Positions 1-10,200 of a DNA stretch of 64,000 nt are shown in pieces (the stretch's first letter is position 1; every line of letters starts with the position of its first letter). The DNA is from Nocardia abscessus (GTDB lineage Bacteria > Actinomycetota > Actinomycetes > Mycobacteriales > Mycobacteriaceae), in assembly GCF_015477775.1 (NCBI RefSeq), contig NZ_JADLQO010000015.1, positions 166,136-230,135 on the forward strand, written 5' to 3'. The translations under genes and the position numbers were made by a program. The notes beneath the pieces are model-generated. The model did not search any database. It saw nothing but the letters and a program-made list of their open reading frames with translations, and had not been told where the DNA came from.

Positions 1-1139
1 CGGGTGATGAAGAGGTTGGCATCGGTCAGGGCGGGCCGGGTCAGCAGGAGGGAAGGGTCGCTCATCAACTTGCCGCGGCCGCGGCGGGCGGTGATCTCCG
101 CGAACGTCCGGTCCCATGCCCGGCCGAACTCGATGGTGTGATGCGCCTGCACCGGCCAGCTCGCCGCGACCGCGGCGGGGACGGTGCCGTGCGCGACGAC
201 CGCGGACGGCGAGGCGCGCAGCCCGCGCCGGGGCCGCACGCCGAAGCGGTCGAGCGACCCGAGGTCGGCGGTGAGCACGAGCGCGTCGCAGTCGAACGAG
301 CGACCGTCGGCGGTCCGGGCGCGCCGGGCCCGCCTGCCCGCATAGTCGATCCCCGCCACTTCGGCGTTCAGTTCCAGCGTGCCGCCCGCCTCGGTGAACG
401 CTTGCGCCAGCGCCGCGGCGATCGCCCGCATGCCGCCCTCGGGGAAGTAGACGCCGAGTGAAGTGTCCATGTGCGGGATCGCGCCGTAGACCGCGAGCGC
501 CCGAGCGGGCGGCATGCCCGCGTAGAGCGCCTGGAAGGTGAACAGGCGCGCCAGGCGCGGATCCCGCAGGAACTTGCGCACCTGTGGTCCGAGCCTGCCG
601 AAGCCGCCGATTCGCGCCAATTCGACCAGCGCGCGGCGCTTTTCGGGGACACGCACCAGCTCCAGCGGCGAATCGAAGTTGGTGTCCATGAACTCGGTGA
701 ACTCGGCCGCGTAGACCCGTGCCAGCCACGCGCGCAGACGCCGGTATCCGCGTGCCTCGGCCGGGCCGCAGGTCCGCTCGACCTCCGCGGCCATCTCGTC
801 CGGATCGGCGAACACCCTGATCTCGGCGCCGTCGGCGAACCGTGCGTGATAGCCGGGCGCCAGCCGGTGGATACGCAGCGGGGGCAGGCAGGTCTCCGGC
901 GTGCGGCCGACGGCGGCGAGCGCGTCGGTGATCAGCTCGGGCAAGGTGAGCACGGTGGCGCCGGAATCGATGGCGTAGTCGCGGCCTCGGTAGCGCCCCA
1001 CCCGGCCGCCGGGGTGGTCGGCCCGCTCGAGCACCGTGACCGTGTGACCGGCGCCGGTGAGATACAGGGCGGCCGAGAGTCCGGCCAGTCCCGCGCCGAC
1101 GACGACAACGCGATCGGTCCGCCCCGCAACGGTTCTCAT
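1..1139 (-). CDS. crtI: Phytoene desaturase, CrtI-type (5' part, runs off the window)
   Basis: FAD-dependent desaturase that introduces double bonds into phytoene in carotenoid synthesis, at the membrane. The frame stays open from an ATG at 1139 to the window edge, about 379 codons. Its N-terminus carries the Rossmann FAD motif GAGLAGLSAALYL, followed by LERADHPGGRVG, typical of CrtI/amine-oxidase-like desaturases. The gene lies 37 bases downstream of the GGPP synthase on the same strand, so the pair probably forms an operon making and then using C20 precursor. The C-terminus, with the usual second FAD-binding segment, is outside the window. A related desaturase-family enzyme cannot be excluded. 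Confidence 0.85.
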   Translation of the reverse strand, partial: MRTVAGRTDRVVVVGAGLAGLSAALYLTGAGHTVTVLERADHPGGRVGRYRGRDYAIDSGATVLTLPELITDALAAVGRTPETCLPPLRIHRLAPGYHARFADGAEIRVFADPDEMAAEVERTCGPAEARGYRRLRAWLARVYAAEFTEFMDTNFDSPLELVRVPEKRRALVELARIGGFGRLGPQVRKFLRDPRLARLFTFQALYAGMPPARALAVYGAIPHMDTSLGVYFPEGGMRAIAAALAQAFTEAGGTLELNAEVAGIDYAGRRARRARTADGRSFDCDALVLTADLGSLDRFGVRPRRGLRASPSAVVAHGTVPAAVAASWPVQAHHTIEFGRAWDRTFAEITARRGRGKLMSDPSLLLTRPALTDANLFIT

Positions 1140-1176
1140 CCGGTTCCTCTCGTCGTCGCGGCGCGAACCATCGCTC

Positions 1177-2310
1177 TCACGCCGCCCGCTTGGTCGCGGC
1201 CAGGGCCATCGCGCGCAGTCGTTCCTTGGCCACGGCCGTCGCCGAGCTGGATTCGATGGCGGCCAATCCGCTGTCGGTGAGTTCGGCGATCCGGCGTTCC
1301 ACTTCGTCGACCGCCCCGAGTTCGACCAGCAGGGCGCGCAGCCGCTGCACCTGCTCGCCGCTCAGGTCGGTGCCTATGCTCGCGCGCAGCAGCGCGGCCG
1401 CGGCCGGATCGGTCTGGTCGGCACGGCGCAGCGCCTCGGCCAGCAGCACGGTGCGCTTGCCTTCCCGCAGGTCGTCACCGGAGGGCTTGCCGGTGACCGC
1501 CGGGTCGCCGAACACACCGAGCAGGTCGTCGCGCAGCTGGAAGGCGATGCCGATGGCGGTGCCGAACGTGCGGTACGCGCCGATCAGCCCTTGATCGGCG
1601 GCGGCGATGGCGGCGCCGAGATGCAGCGGGCGTTCGACGGTGTAGGCGGCGGTCTTGTAGCGGTTGATCCGCAGCGCGGCCTCCACCGACTCGTCGCCGC
1701 CCGCCTCGCCGTTGACGTCGAGCAGCTGGCCGCCGAGCACCTCGGTGCGCATGTCGGCCCACACCGGCGCGAACCGGGCGACGGCCGCAGGCGCCAGACC
1801 GGACGCGTGCACCATGTCGTCGGCCCAGGACAGCGCCAGATCGCCGATCAGGATGGCCACGCTGGCGCCGAAGTGCGCCGGGTCGCCCGCCCACCCGCGG
1901 TCGCGGTGGCGCTGCTCGAAGTCGACGTGCACGGTGGGGAAGCGGCGGCGGGTGCGGGAGGAATCGATGATGTCGTCGTGGATCAGCGCGCAGGCCTGGA
2001 CGAGCTCGAGCGCGGAACAGGCGGTGAGCACCGCGGCGGCCTCGGGCGCGTGCGGATCGCCGCCCGCGCCGAGCCACCCGGTCCACGCGAACGCGGGCCT
2101 GGTGCGTTTGCCCCCGCGTAGGACGAACTGCTCGAGCGCGTCCGTGGCCTCGACGAAGACCGGGCCGAGGCGCTCGGTCGTCGGTCGGCGGGTGGCGAAG
2201 AAGCCGGTCAGGGCGTCTTCCACGGCGGTGACGAAGGCGGGGGTGCCCGGCTGGGGCACGGCGGGGCGCGGCGTCTGAGTCCCGGTTCCGGCGGACAGAG
2301 GAGCCTCCAA
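1177..2310 (-). CDS. crtE: Geranylgeranyl diphosphate synthase (trans-polyprenyl synthase)
   Basis: Condenses isopentenyl units into a C20 (or similar) diphosphate. The first Asp-rich motif is DDIID within ALIHDDIIDSS (near residues 111-115), and the second is DDLLGVFGD (near 261-269). The motif GGKRTRPAF precedes the first, as usual in E-polyprenyl synthases. Length is about 377 aa. The start is uncertain: a TTG at 2310 gives a sensible N-terminus, while a CTG at 2298 sits 5 bases after GGAGG. An in-frame extension to 2472 looks non-coding. Position just upstream of crtI argues for carotenoid precursor supply; chain length cannot be read from the sequence. Confidence 0.85.
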   Translation of the reverse strand: MEAPLSAGTGTQTPRPAVPQPGTPAFVTAVEDALTGFFATRRPTTERLGPVFVEATDALEQFVLRGGKRTRPAFAWTGWLGAGGDPHAPEAAAVLTACSALELVQACALIHDDIIDSSRTRRRFPTVHVDFEQRHRDRGWAGDPAHFGASVAILIGDLALSWADDMVHASGLAPAAVARFAPVWADMRTEVLGGQLLDVNGEAGGDESVEAALRINRYKTAAYTVERPLHLGAAIAAADQGLIGAYRTFGTAIGIAFQLRDDLLGVFGDPAVTGKPSGDDLREGKRTVLLAEALRRADQTDPAAAALLRASIGTDLSGEQVQRLRALLVELGAVDEVERRIAELTDSGLAAIESSSATAVAKERLRAMALAATKRAA

Positions 2311-2482
2311 GGTCGTGCGGATGGTGGACGCACGGGGTCGCGGAGGGTGCCCGGGCGCTGCGGGTGATTCGGGGCCGAACGGAAACGGTCGCGCGTGTCG
2401 CCCGGCGTGGCGAACGGGTCGCCCGATGCGAAGAATACGCGGGGTGTCCGAGCGACCCCACGGGGCCGCCACCGGCCACCTC

Positions 2483-2488
2483 TACACT
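2483..2488 (+). promoter_or_regulatory. -10 element of a leaderless metF promoter
   Basis: The hexamer TACACT lies 6 bases before the metF GTG, so transcription probably begins at or next to the start codon, and there is no Shine-Dalgarno. No convincing -35 box is visible. Confidence 0.5.
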
Positions 2489-2494
2489 GAACCG

Positions 2495-3496
2495 GTGACT
2501 TTCGACAACGTGCGGGGAAGCTCGACCCCTGGCCGGCCGTCCCGGACGCACCCGAACGTCTCTGGAACACCTTCGGTCGTACAGAGTCTGCGGGCTCACA
2601 CGGGGCGCGCGGTGCCGTTCTCCGTGGAGTTCAATCCGCCCCGTGACGCCGCCGCCGAGGCGCGGCTGTGGCGGGCCGTGCGGCAGTTCGAGCGCATGCA
2701 TCCCGCATTCGTGTCGATGACCTACGGCGCGGGTGGTTCCACTCGCGACCGCACCGTCCGCGTGACCGGAGAGCTCGCGCAGGAGACCACGCTGCTGCCC
2801 GTCGCGCACCTGACCGCGGTGGACCACAGCGTCGCCGAGCTGCGCTCGCTGGTCGGCGCGTACGCCGACTGCGGCATCCGCAACATCCTGGTCCTGCGCG
2901 GCGACCCGCCCGGCGACCCGCTCGGCGAGTGGCACCGGCATCCCGAGGGCGTCTCCTATGCCGAGGAGCTGGTGCGCATCGTGCGCGACCTCGGTGATTT
3001 CCACGTCGGCGTCGCCTCGTTCCCGCAGGGCCACCACCGCTCGCCGGACCTGGCGACCGACACCGCGTTCCTCGCTGCGAAACTGCGTGCGGGAGCGGAG
3101 TATTCGATCACCCAGATGTTCTTCGACGTCGAGCACTACCTGCGCCTGCGCGATCGGCTCGTGGCGCTGGACCCGATCGAGGGCGCCAAGCCGATCATTC
3201 CGGAGCTGATGCCGATCACGTCGCTGCGCACGGTGCAGCGGGCCGAGGAACTGTGCGGCAGGCCGCTGCCCGACTCCGTGATGCGGCGGCTGCGCGCGGC
3301 GGCGGGCGACGGGCGCGAGGAGAACGCCGCGGCGGTGCGCACGGCAGGCATCGAGATCGCCACCGAGATCGCGCAGCGGCTGATCGACGAGGGCGCGCCC
3401 TGCCTGCACTTCATCACGCTCAATTTCGCCAAGGCCACCAGCGAGGTGCTGACCAACCTCGGTTACGGCGTCACGGCCGCGCCGGTCAGCGCCTGA
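2495..3496 (+). CDS. metF: Methylenetetrahydrofolate reductase
   Basis: FAD enzyme reducing 5,10-methylene-THF to 5-methyl-THF, the methyl donor for methionine synthesis. It is a TIM barrel of 333 aa. Visible family motifs are FSVEFNPPRD at the N-terminus, SMTYGAGGSTRDRT, LVLRGDPPGD and EYSITQMFFDVEHY. The GTG at 2495 was chosen because a -10 box sits 6 bases upstream; the open frame back to 2315 overlaps the divergent GGPP synthase 5' end. It is convergent with the sulfur-scavenging operon downstream, and a strong hairpin separates the two. Methionine/SAM metabolism therefore flanks a SAM-riboswitch operon. Confidence 0.92.
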   Translation: MTFDNVRGSSTPGRPSRTHPNVSGTPSVVQSLRAHTGRAVPFSVEFNPPRDAAAEARLWRAVRQFERMHPAFVSMTYGAGGSTRDRTVRVTGELAQETTLLPVAHLTAVDHSVAELRSLVGAYADCGIRNILVLRGDPPGDPLGEWHRHPEGVSYAEELVRIVRDLGDFHVGVASFPQGHHRSPDLATDTAFLAAKLRAGAEYSITQMFFDVEHYLRLRDRLVALDPIEGAKPIIPELMPITSLRTVQRAEELCGRPLPDSVMRRLRAAAGDGREENAAAVRTAGIEIATEIAQRLIDEGAPCLHFITLNFAKATSEVLTNLGYGVTAAPVSA

Positions 3497-3583
3497 CCGC
3501 GCACTGCGACTGCTACGGGGCCGGTGTGCGCGGGCCGAGGCGACGTCCGCCGCAGCGGCGTCGACGGCGTCGCGAACCGGCTC

Positions 3584-3617
3584 GCCGGTCGGTGCGCCCG
3601 AGGGCACGCCGACCGGC
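3584..3617. terminator. Bidirectional hairpin between convergent metF and the minus-strand operon
   Basis: A 16-base arm (3584-3599) and a near-perfect complementary arm (3602-3617) flank a tiny loop, with GCCGGTCGG/CCGACCGGC at the base. No T-tract is present, as is common in high-GC actinobacteria. It is placed to end both converging transcripts. Confidence 0.6.
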
Positions 3618-3623
3618 TCCGGA

Positions 3624-4775
3624 TCAGGCCGCGCGGGCCGCGCGCAGCCCCCATGCCTCGGCGAGCAGCCGGTGCGATTCCAGGCGATCGGCGTGCCGAT
3701 GGGTGATCGAGGTCACCAGCAGTTCGTCCGCGCCGGAGACCCGTTGCAGCGCGGCGAGCCGCTCCACGACGGTGCCCGGCGAACCCACGAACTGGGTGGC
3801 CAGGCGATCGTCGACCAGGCGCCGCTGCTCGGCGGTGAGCGGGGCCGCGGTCGCGGGGTCGAGATAGTCGGCCGCGCCTGCGCCGCTGCGGATGCTGTAG
3901 ACCCAGTGGCCGTAACTCGCCGCCAGCCGCTGCGCGGTCGCGTCGTTCTCGGCCACCACCACGTCGGCCGAGATCACCACGTACGGCTCGGCCAGCTCGG
4001 CGGACGGGCGGAACGCCGCGCGATACGCCGCGATCGCGTCCAGCGCGGTGCCCGGCGAGACGTGATAGGCCGCGGCGAACGGCAGCCCGAGCCGCCCGGC
4101 CAGTTCCGCGCTCTCACCCGCGGTGCTGCCGAACAGCCACAGCCGCACCTGCGCGCCCTCACCCGGAACCGCGTGCAGCGCGACGCCTTCCGGGCTGACG
4201 AAGGTGCCCTCCAGCAGGGCGCGCACCTCGTCGACCTGCTCGGCGAAGTCCAGCGGCTGCGCGCCGGGCTGCTGCAATGCGCCCACCGAGGCGACGAATT
4301 TCGACCGGTCCAGGATGCGGCCCGGGTCGAACGGCGGCGGAACCACCACGCCGTCACGGATCTCGGTGCGCCCGCGCACCGTGCCGACCACCGGCTTTCC
4401 GCCTTTGGGCCGCGCGGTTTCCGCCCCGAACTGACTGCGCCGATGACCCGACCGGCCCAGGCCCAGGTCGAGCCGCCCGGGGTACAGCGCGTCGATGGTG
4501 CCGAACGCTTCCACGATCGAGGCCGAGGTGTGATGCCCCACCTGCACCGCCGCCGAGCCCACCCGGATGCGCTGGGTGGCCGCCGCGACCAACCCGATCA
4601 GCGTGATCGAGGAGGAGCTGGCCACCGAGACGAAGTGGTGCTCGGCCAGCCAGTACCGGTGGTAGCCCCACTGTTCGGCGTGCCGGGCCAGATCGACGGT
4701 GTTGCGCAGCGCCTGCTGCGCGGTGGAGCCCGCGCTGATGGGGGACAGGTCCAGTATCGATAGCGGGACGGTCAT
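3624..4775 (-). CDS. LLM-class flavin-dependent monooxygenase, MsnO8/YtmO-like
   Basis: Luciferase-fold FMN enzyme (383 aa) that would oxidise an imported substrate with reduced flavin. The N-terminus SILDLSPISAGS, then GYHRYWLAEHH and GRLDLGLGRSG, are characteristic of the group containing Bacillus YtmO. It is the last gene of the operon, and its ATG overlaps the DUF1684 stop by 4 bases (ATGA). In Bacillus a relative sits in the cystine/S-(2-succino)cysteine utilisation operon with an NtaA-type monooxygenase. Here the same pairing occurs two genes upstream, behind a SAM-type riboswitch, which points to organosulfur breakdown. The exact substrate is unknown. Confidence 0.85.
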   Translation of the reverse strand: MTVPLSILDLSPISAGSTAQQALRNTVDLARHAEQWGYHRYWLAEHHFVSVASSSSITLIGLVAAATQRIRVGSAAVQVGHHTSASIVEAFGTIDALYPGRLDLGLGRSGHRRSQFGAETARPKGGKPVVGTVRGRTEIRDGVVVPPPFDPGRILDRSKFVASVGALQQPGAQPLDFAEQVDEVRALLEGTFVSPEGVALHAVPGEGAQVRLWLFGSTAGESAELAGRLGLPFAAAYHVSPGTALDAIAAYRAAFRPSAELAEPYVVISADVVVAENDATAQRLAASYGHWVYSIRSGAGAADYLDPATAAPLTAEQRRLVDDRLATQFVGSPGTVVERLAALQRVSGADELLVTSITHRHADRLESHRLLAEAWGLRAARAA

Positions 4776-5578
4776 GCCGCACGTCCCTGCCGTGGATCCT
4801 GTTCGCCCGCCTCGATGGCCACGCGCAGCCGGTTCTGCGCGGGCGCGACCGGGCAGGTCGCGAAATCGGTGAAGGCGCACGGCAGATTCGCCGCCCGGTT
4901 GAAGTCCAGCACCACCGTGCCGTCCGGGCCCGGCGTTCCGACGGTCAGTGAACGCGCCGCCGGGTAGGTCGTCACACCGCTCGTCGCGTCGCTGAACAGC
5001 ACCCGCAGGTCGTTCCGGTCGCCGAACGCGACGACGCGTTCGGTCACCTCGCCGATGCGGAATTCGATGGTGCCCGCCGCGCTGTGGTGGTGCTCGAGGC
5101 CCTCGACCACGGCGCCGGTGATCACGGTCTGCGGTGTGTCGAACGGCGTGAACCGCCCGGAAACCACCCAGCGCGGATCGGGCCGGTAGGCCGGAATGCC
5201 GTCGAAGGTGAGCAGGGCGGGCGCGGCCGGGTCGTGCACCCGCACGGCGTAGCGGCCGGTGCGGCGGATCACCTCGAGCACCCGCCGCTCGTGCAACACG
5301 TGCAGTCCGGGCGCGCCCTCGACGGGTATGACGATCTGCACGCCCGCGATGCCCAGTCCGTCGAATTGCAGCCGGTCGGCCGGTTGTGCGGTGATGAACA
5401 CCTTGTCGTCGGTGACCCACCAAGTGCCGGGCACGTCCGGCAGTCGCTCGGGGCTGTCGGTGAGCCAGTGCAGCCCGGTCAGGCCGAGAAAGCCGAGCGG
5501 GTCGCGCAACTGGTCTTCGCGCGCATGGTGCCAGTGCGCCCATTCGGTCTCGAAAACGCTGGTGATGCTGGTGGTCAT
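4772..5578 (-). CDS. DUF1684 family protein
   Basis: 268-aa cytoplasmic protein. The C-terminal block LDFNRAANLPCAFTDF and TCPVAPAQNRL matches the conserved core of DUF1684, whose biochemical role is not established as far as I know. The N-terminal part (LRDPLGFLGLTGLHWL) is also typical of the family. Its ATG overlaps the upstream NtaA-type monooxygenase stop (ATGA), and its own stop overlaps the next monooxygenase start, so it is translated with both. Context suggests an accessory or catalytic step in handling the products of flavin-dependent C-S cleavage; this is inference only. Confidence 0.8.
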   Translation of the reverse strand: MTTSITSVFETEWAHWHHAREDQLRDPLGFLGLTGLHWLTDSPERLPDVPGTWWVTDDKVFITAQPADRLQFDGLGIAGVQIVIPVEGAPGLHVLHERRVLEVIRRTGRYAVRVHDPAAPALLTFDGIPAYRPDPRWVVSGRFTPFDTPQTVITGAVVEGLEHHHSAAGTIEFRIGEVTERVVAFGDRNDLRVLFSDATSGVTTYPAARSLTVGTPGPDGTVVLDFNRAANLPCAFTDFATCPVAPAQNRLRVAIEAGEQDPRQGRAA

Positions 5579-6945
5579 GACGCTTTGGCTCCTTCGTGGG
5601 CGGTGGTGCGACGGTGCGGGTGGCGCAGGCCGAGGTGGTCGCGCAGGGTTGTGCCGGTGTACTCGGTGCGGAAGCTGCCGCGTTCCTGGAGTTCCGGGAC
5701 GACCCGGTCGACGAATTCGTCCAGCCCGTGCGGGGTGAGGTGCGGGACGAGGATGAAGCCGTCGGCGGCGTCGGACTGCACGTAGGTGTCGATCCGCTCG
5801 GCGACCGACGCGGGCGTTCCGACGAACTGCTGGCGCGCGGTGACCTCGATGATCAGCTCCCGGATGCTGAGCTTTTCGGCCTCCGCCTTGGCCCGCCAGG
5901 CCGCGGCGACCGCGCGGGGATCCTTGGCGTGACGTACGCGGCCGCGGGTGATCTCGACGTTGTCGGTGGGCTCGATGTCGGGCAGCGGACCGTCCGGGTC
6001 GTAACCGGAGAGGTCCCGGCCCCAGACCTGCTCGAGGAAGGCGATCGCGGTCTGCGGGCCGACCTGTTGCAGGCGGATGTGCCGGGCGCGTTCCTGTGCC
6101 TCGGCGTCGGTGTCGCCGAGGACGAACGTGGCCGCGGGGAAGATCTTCAGCTCGTCGGGTGTGCGGCCGTACCTGGCCAGGCGGCCCTTCAGGTCGGCGT
6201 AGAAGCGCTGCCCGTCTTCCAGGGCTCCGTGGCCGGTGAAGATCGCGTCGGCTGTGGCCGCGCCGAATTCTCGGCCGTCGTCGGAGTCGCCCGCCTGCAA
6301 CAGCACCGGGTGACCCTGCGGACTCGGCGGCAGCGCGAATCGGGCGGCGATGTCGAACTGCGTTCCGCGATAGCGGGTTTCGGGTATCTCACGGGCGAAT
6401 ACGCCCGCCTCCCGGTCGATGACCAGGGTGTCCTCGGCCCAGCTGTCCCACAGCGCCCGCGCGACCTCGACGGTCTCGGCCGCGCGGTGGTAGCGCTGAC
6501 CGTGCTCGAGGTAGCCGCCGCGCCGGAAATTCGCGCCGGTGAACGCGTCGGAGGAGGTCACGACGTTCCAGGCGGCGCGTCCACCGGAGAGGTGGTCGAG
6601 CGAGGCGAATTGCTCGGCCAGTTCGAACGGTTCGTTGTAGGTGCTGTTGATGGTGCCCGCCAGCCCGAGCTTCTCGGTCACCCCGGCCAGCGCGTTGAGT
6701 ACGGTGAAGGTGTCCGGCCTGCCCACGACGTCCAGATCGTGGATGCGGCCGCGATGTTCGCGCAGCCGCAGCCCTTCGGCGAGGAAGAAGAAGTCGAACA
6801 GGCCGCGCTCGGCGGTCCGCGCCAGATGCTCGAACGACGCGAAATCGATCTGGCTGCCCGACTCGGGATCGCTCCAGACGGTGGTGTTGTTCACCCCGGG
6901 GAAGTGGGCCGCGAGGTGGACGGGCTTGCGGGGCTTGTCGGTCAC
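5575..6945 (-). CDS. NtaA/SnaA/DszA-type FMN-dependent monooxygenase (YtnJ-like)
   Basis: Two-component flavin monooxygenase large subunit, 456 aa, nitrilotriacetate/dibenzothiophene-sulfone monooxygenase group. Diagnostic stretches are HLAAHFPGVNNTTVW at the N-terminus, FDFFFLAEGLRLRE, SGGRAAWNVVTSS and QAGDSDDGREFGA. Enzymes of this group cleave C-N or C-S bonds using FMNH2 from a separate reductase; no reductase gene is visible in this operon. The start is GTG 6945, overlapping the previous stop as GTGA. Bacillus relatives YtnJ and YxeK act on cysteine-derived thioethers, which fits the SAM-riboswitch context. The substrate here is not known. Confidence 0.87.
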   Translation of the reverse strand: MTDKPRKPVHLAAHFPGVNNTTVWSDPESGSQIDFASFEHLARTAERGLFDFFFLAEGLRLREHRGRIHDLDVVGRPDTFTVLNALAGVTEKLGLAGTINSTYNEPFELAEQFASLDHLSGGRAAWNVVTSSDAFTGANFRRGGYLEHGQRYHRAAETVEVARALWDSWAEDTLVIDREAGVFAREIPETRYRGTQFDIAARFALPPSPQGHPVLLQAGDSDDGREFGAATADAIFTGHGALEDGQRFYADLKGRLARYGRTPDELKIFPAATFVLGDTDAEAQERARHIRLQQVGPQTAIAFLEQVWGRDLSGYDPDGPLPDIEPTDNVEITRGRVRHAKDPRAVAAAWRAKAEAEKLSIRELIIEVTARQQFVGTPASVAERIDTYVQSDAADGFILVPHLTPHGLDEFVDRVVPELQERGSFRTEYTGTTLRDHLGLRHPHRRTTAHEGAKAS

Positions 6946-8063
6946 GACGGCGTGCCTTCCGTGCTGGCGGCGTAGCGGCTCGCCGGGCGGGCCAAGCCCA
7001 GACGATCGCGTAAGGTGCCGCTGTACTGCGGTTTCCGGTCGAGCGCGGGCAGCAGGCGCACCACCGCGGGGAGCGCGAGGGGCCGCAAGACGACACCGTC
7101 GGCGGCTTCGGCGCTGTGCACGGCCGCGAGCAACTCGCGCAGTGTCTCGGTGGTGCCGAGGTGGCGGAGCGCGGTCGGCGCGGCGGCGATCGGGGCGGCC
7201 CAGCCGTCCAGGGTGCGCAGTTCGGTGACCGCCGCATCCGCGGAGTCGGCCAGATGGACGTCGAGATCCAGCAGGATGCGCACGCTCTCGGGATCGCGCC
7301 CCACGTCGGCCAGCGCCGAACGCAACTCGGCGCGCCGCGCTCGCGCCGCGTCGAGGTCCGGCGCGCCGATCCGGATCAGGTCGGCGCGGCGCAGCGCGAT
7401 CTCGGTCGCGGCGGATTTGTCGGCGCGCACCGCGACGATCGGCTGCCCCTGTGGCGAGCGCGGGGTGATCGAGGGGCCCTTCACCGCGAAGTTGTCACCG
7501 GTGAAGTCGATGTAGTGCAGTTTGTCCCGGTCGATGAAGCGGCCGGTCGGCGCGTCGCGGATCTCCGCGTCGTCCTCCCAGCTGTCCCACAGCCGGGTGA
7601 CGACCTCGATCGCCTCATCGGCCTCGTGCCACAGCGACGCCGCGTCCTGTGCCGGTTTGCGCCCGAATGCCCGCGCCTGCTCGTCTCCTTCGGAGACGGT
7701 GACCTCCCAGCCCGCTCGGCCGAGCGTGGCGAAATCCAAGCTCTGGATCGCCTTCGCCACGTGGAACGGTTCGGTGTGAGTGACCGGCGCCTGCGGAATC
7801 AGGCCGATGCGGTGGGTGGCGGCGGCGACACGGGCGGCGATCGCGACCGCGTCGAGCCTGCCGCCGGGGCCGCCGGGCCGCACCTCGAAGGCACCGGGCA
7901 GGAAGACCGCGTCGAGGCCCGCCTGTTCGGCCGCGACGATCAGCTCGACCCAGTACCGCCCGGTGAACAGGTCCTCGGCGCGGGAGTCGGCACGTCGCCA
8001 GGAGGCGGGATGCGCGCCGGTGCCCGCCGCTTCGAGGGCGAGGAAGAAGCCGGGGTGCGCCAT
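6942..8063 (-). CDS. LLM-class flavin-dependent oxidoreductase, divergent
   Basis: Third luciferase-like monooxygenase of the operon, 373 aa. Recognisable pieces are FFLALEAAGTGAHPASWR at the N-terminus, YWVELIVAAEQAGLDAVFLPG and SLDFATLGRAGWEVTVS. The stretch KPQYSGTLRDRLGLARP at the C-terminus resembles the C-terminal tail of the neighbouring NtaA-type enzyme (FRTEYTGTTLRDHLGLRHP), suggesting ancient duplication. ATG 8063 overlaps the upstream ORF's stop (TGATG). It probably has the same flavin partner as its neighbour and a different substrate, but no specific substrate can be assigned. Confidence 0.83.
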   Translation of the reverse strand: MAHPGFFLALEAAGTGAHPASWRRADSRAEDLFTGRYWVELIVAAEQAGLDAVFLPGAFEVRPGGPGGRLDAVAIAARVAAATHRIGLIPQAPVTHTEPFHVAKAIQSLDFATLGRAGWEVTVSEGDEQARAFGRKPAQDAASLWHEADEAIEVVTRLWDSWEDDAEIRDAPTGRFIDRDKLHYIDFTGDNFAVKGPSITPRSPQGQPIVAVRADKSAATEIALRRADLIRIGAPDLDAARARRAELRSALADVGRDPESVRILLDLDVHLADSADAAVTELRTLDGWAAPIAAAPTALRHLGTTETLRELLAAVHSAEAADGVVLRPLALPAVVRLLPALDRKPQYSGTLRDRLGLARPASRYAASTEGTPS

Positions 8064-8398
8064 CAGGCCGTGCCCTCGGCGTCGATCTGCCGCCGCAGCG
8101 CCGGATGCGTCCCCGCTCCGGCGACGTCGGGCGCCAGGAACAACGCTTCCTGCCACAGCGCGGCGGGTACGCCACGCGAGGACCGGACGACGCGGCGGTC
8201 CCGCTCGGCGCGCACGGGCGCGACGGCGTGCACCCGGCCGCTGCCGGAGGTGTCGGCGGCACGCGGGGCGCGCAGGCGGGTGCGCCACCAGCGCCCCGGA
8301 CCGGCGTCCGGGGCGGCGAGATCGGCCGGAATCTCCGGCGCGGGTGACGTTCCGGCGTCGGTGGCGGCCGGTTTCGGGTTGAAGGCGGAGTACACCAT
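8063..8398 (-). CDS. Small protein of unknown function inside the monooxygenase/ABC operon
   Basis: A 111-aa ORF that I do not recognise. ATG 8398 is preceded by AAAAGGATCG, a fair Shine-Dalgarno, and the stop overlaps the next monooxygenase start as TGATG, which argues for real translation. The N-terminal half is Pro/Ala-rich; the C-terminal half (ALWQEALFLAPDVAGAG) could be helical. There is no signal peptide, membrane segment or cysteine. The frame stays open upstream to an ATG at 8578 overlapping the ATPase stop, but that 60-residue extension looks unlike protein. It could be an operon-specific accessory protein or a spurious high-GC ORF. Confidence 0.45.
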   Translation of the reverse strand: MVYSAFNPKPAATDAGTSPAPEIPADLAAPDAGPGRWWRTRLRAPRAADTSGSGRVHAVAPVRAERDRRVVRSSRGVPAALWQEALFLAPDVAGAGTHPALRRQIDAEGTA

Positions 8399-8577
8399 CA
8401 GAGCGATCCTTTTCGGTCGGTGCCACCATGTGTCGGGCTTGTGGCCGGTGGTGGGTTCCGGGAGGCGGGGACGGTTGGTCGCGGAGGAGGGAAGGGCGGG
8501 CTCCGGGCGGCTGCGGCACGGCGCCCAGCGCTCCCGCCGGTTCAGTACCCGGCTGTGGCGGTACGTCGGATCCGGCA

Positions 8578-10196
<1,619 letters not shown>

Positions 10197-10200
<4 letters not shown>

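Noticed and set aside
1057..2121. Long plus-strand ORF over crtI and the GGPP synthase gene
   Set aside because: A shadow frame: the minus strand encodes two clear enzymes with intact motifs and the plus-strand product has none.
2315..2494. Upstream extension of metF
   Set aside because: It overlaps the divergent GGPP synthase 5' region and lacks family sequence; the GTG at 2495 has a promoter just before it.
8399..8577. Possible second riboswitch or N-terminal extension upstream of the 111-aa ORF
   Set aside because: No conserved riboswitch core was found, and the translated extension from the ATG at 8578 looks unlike protein.
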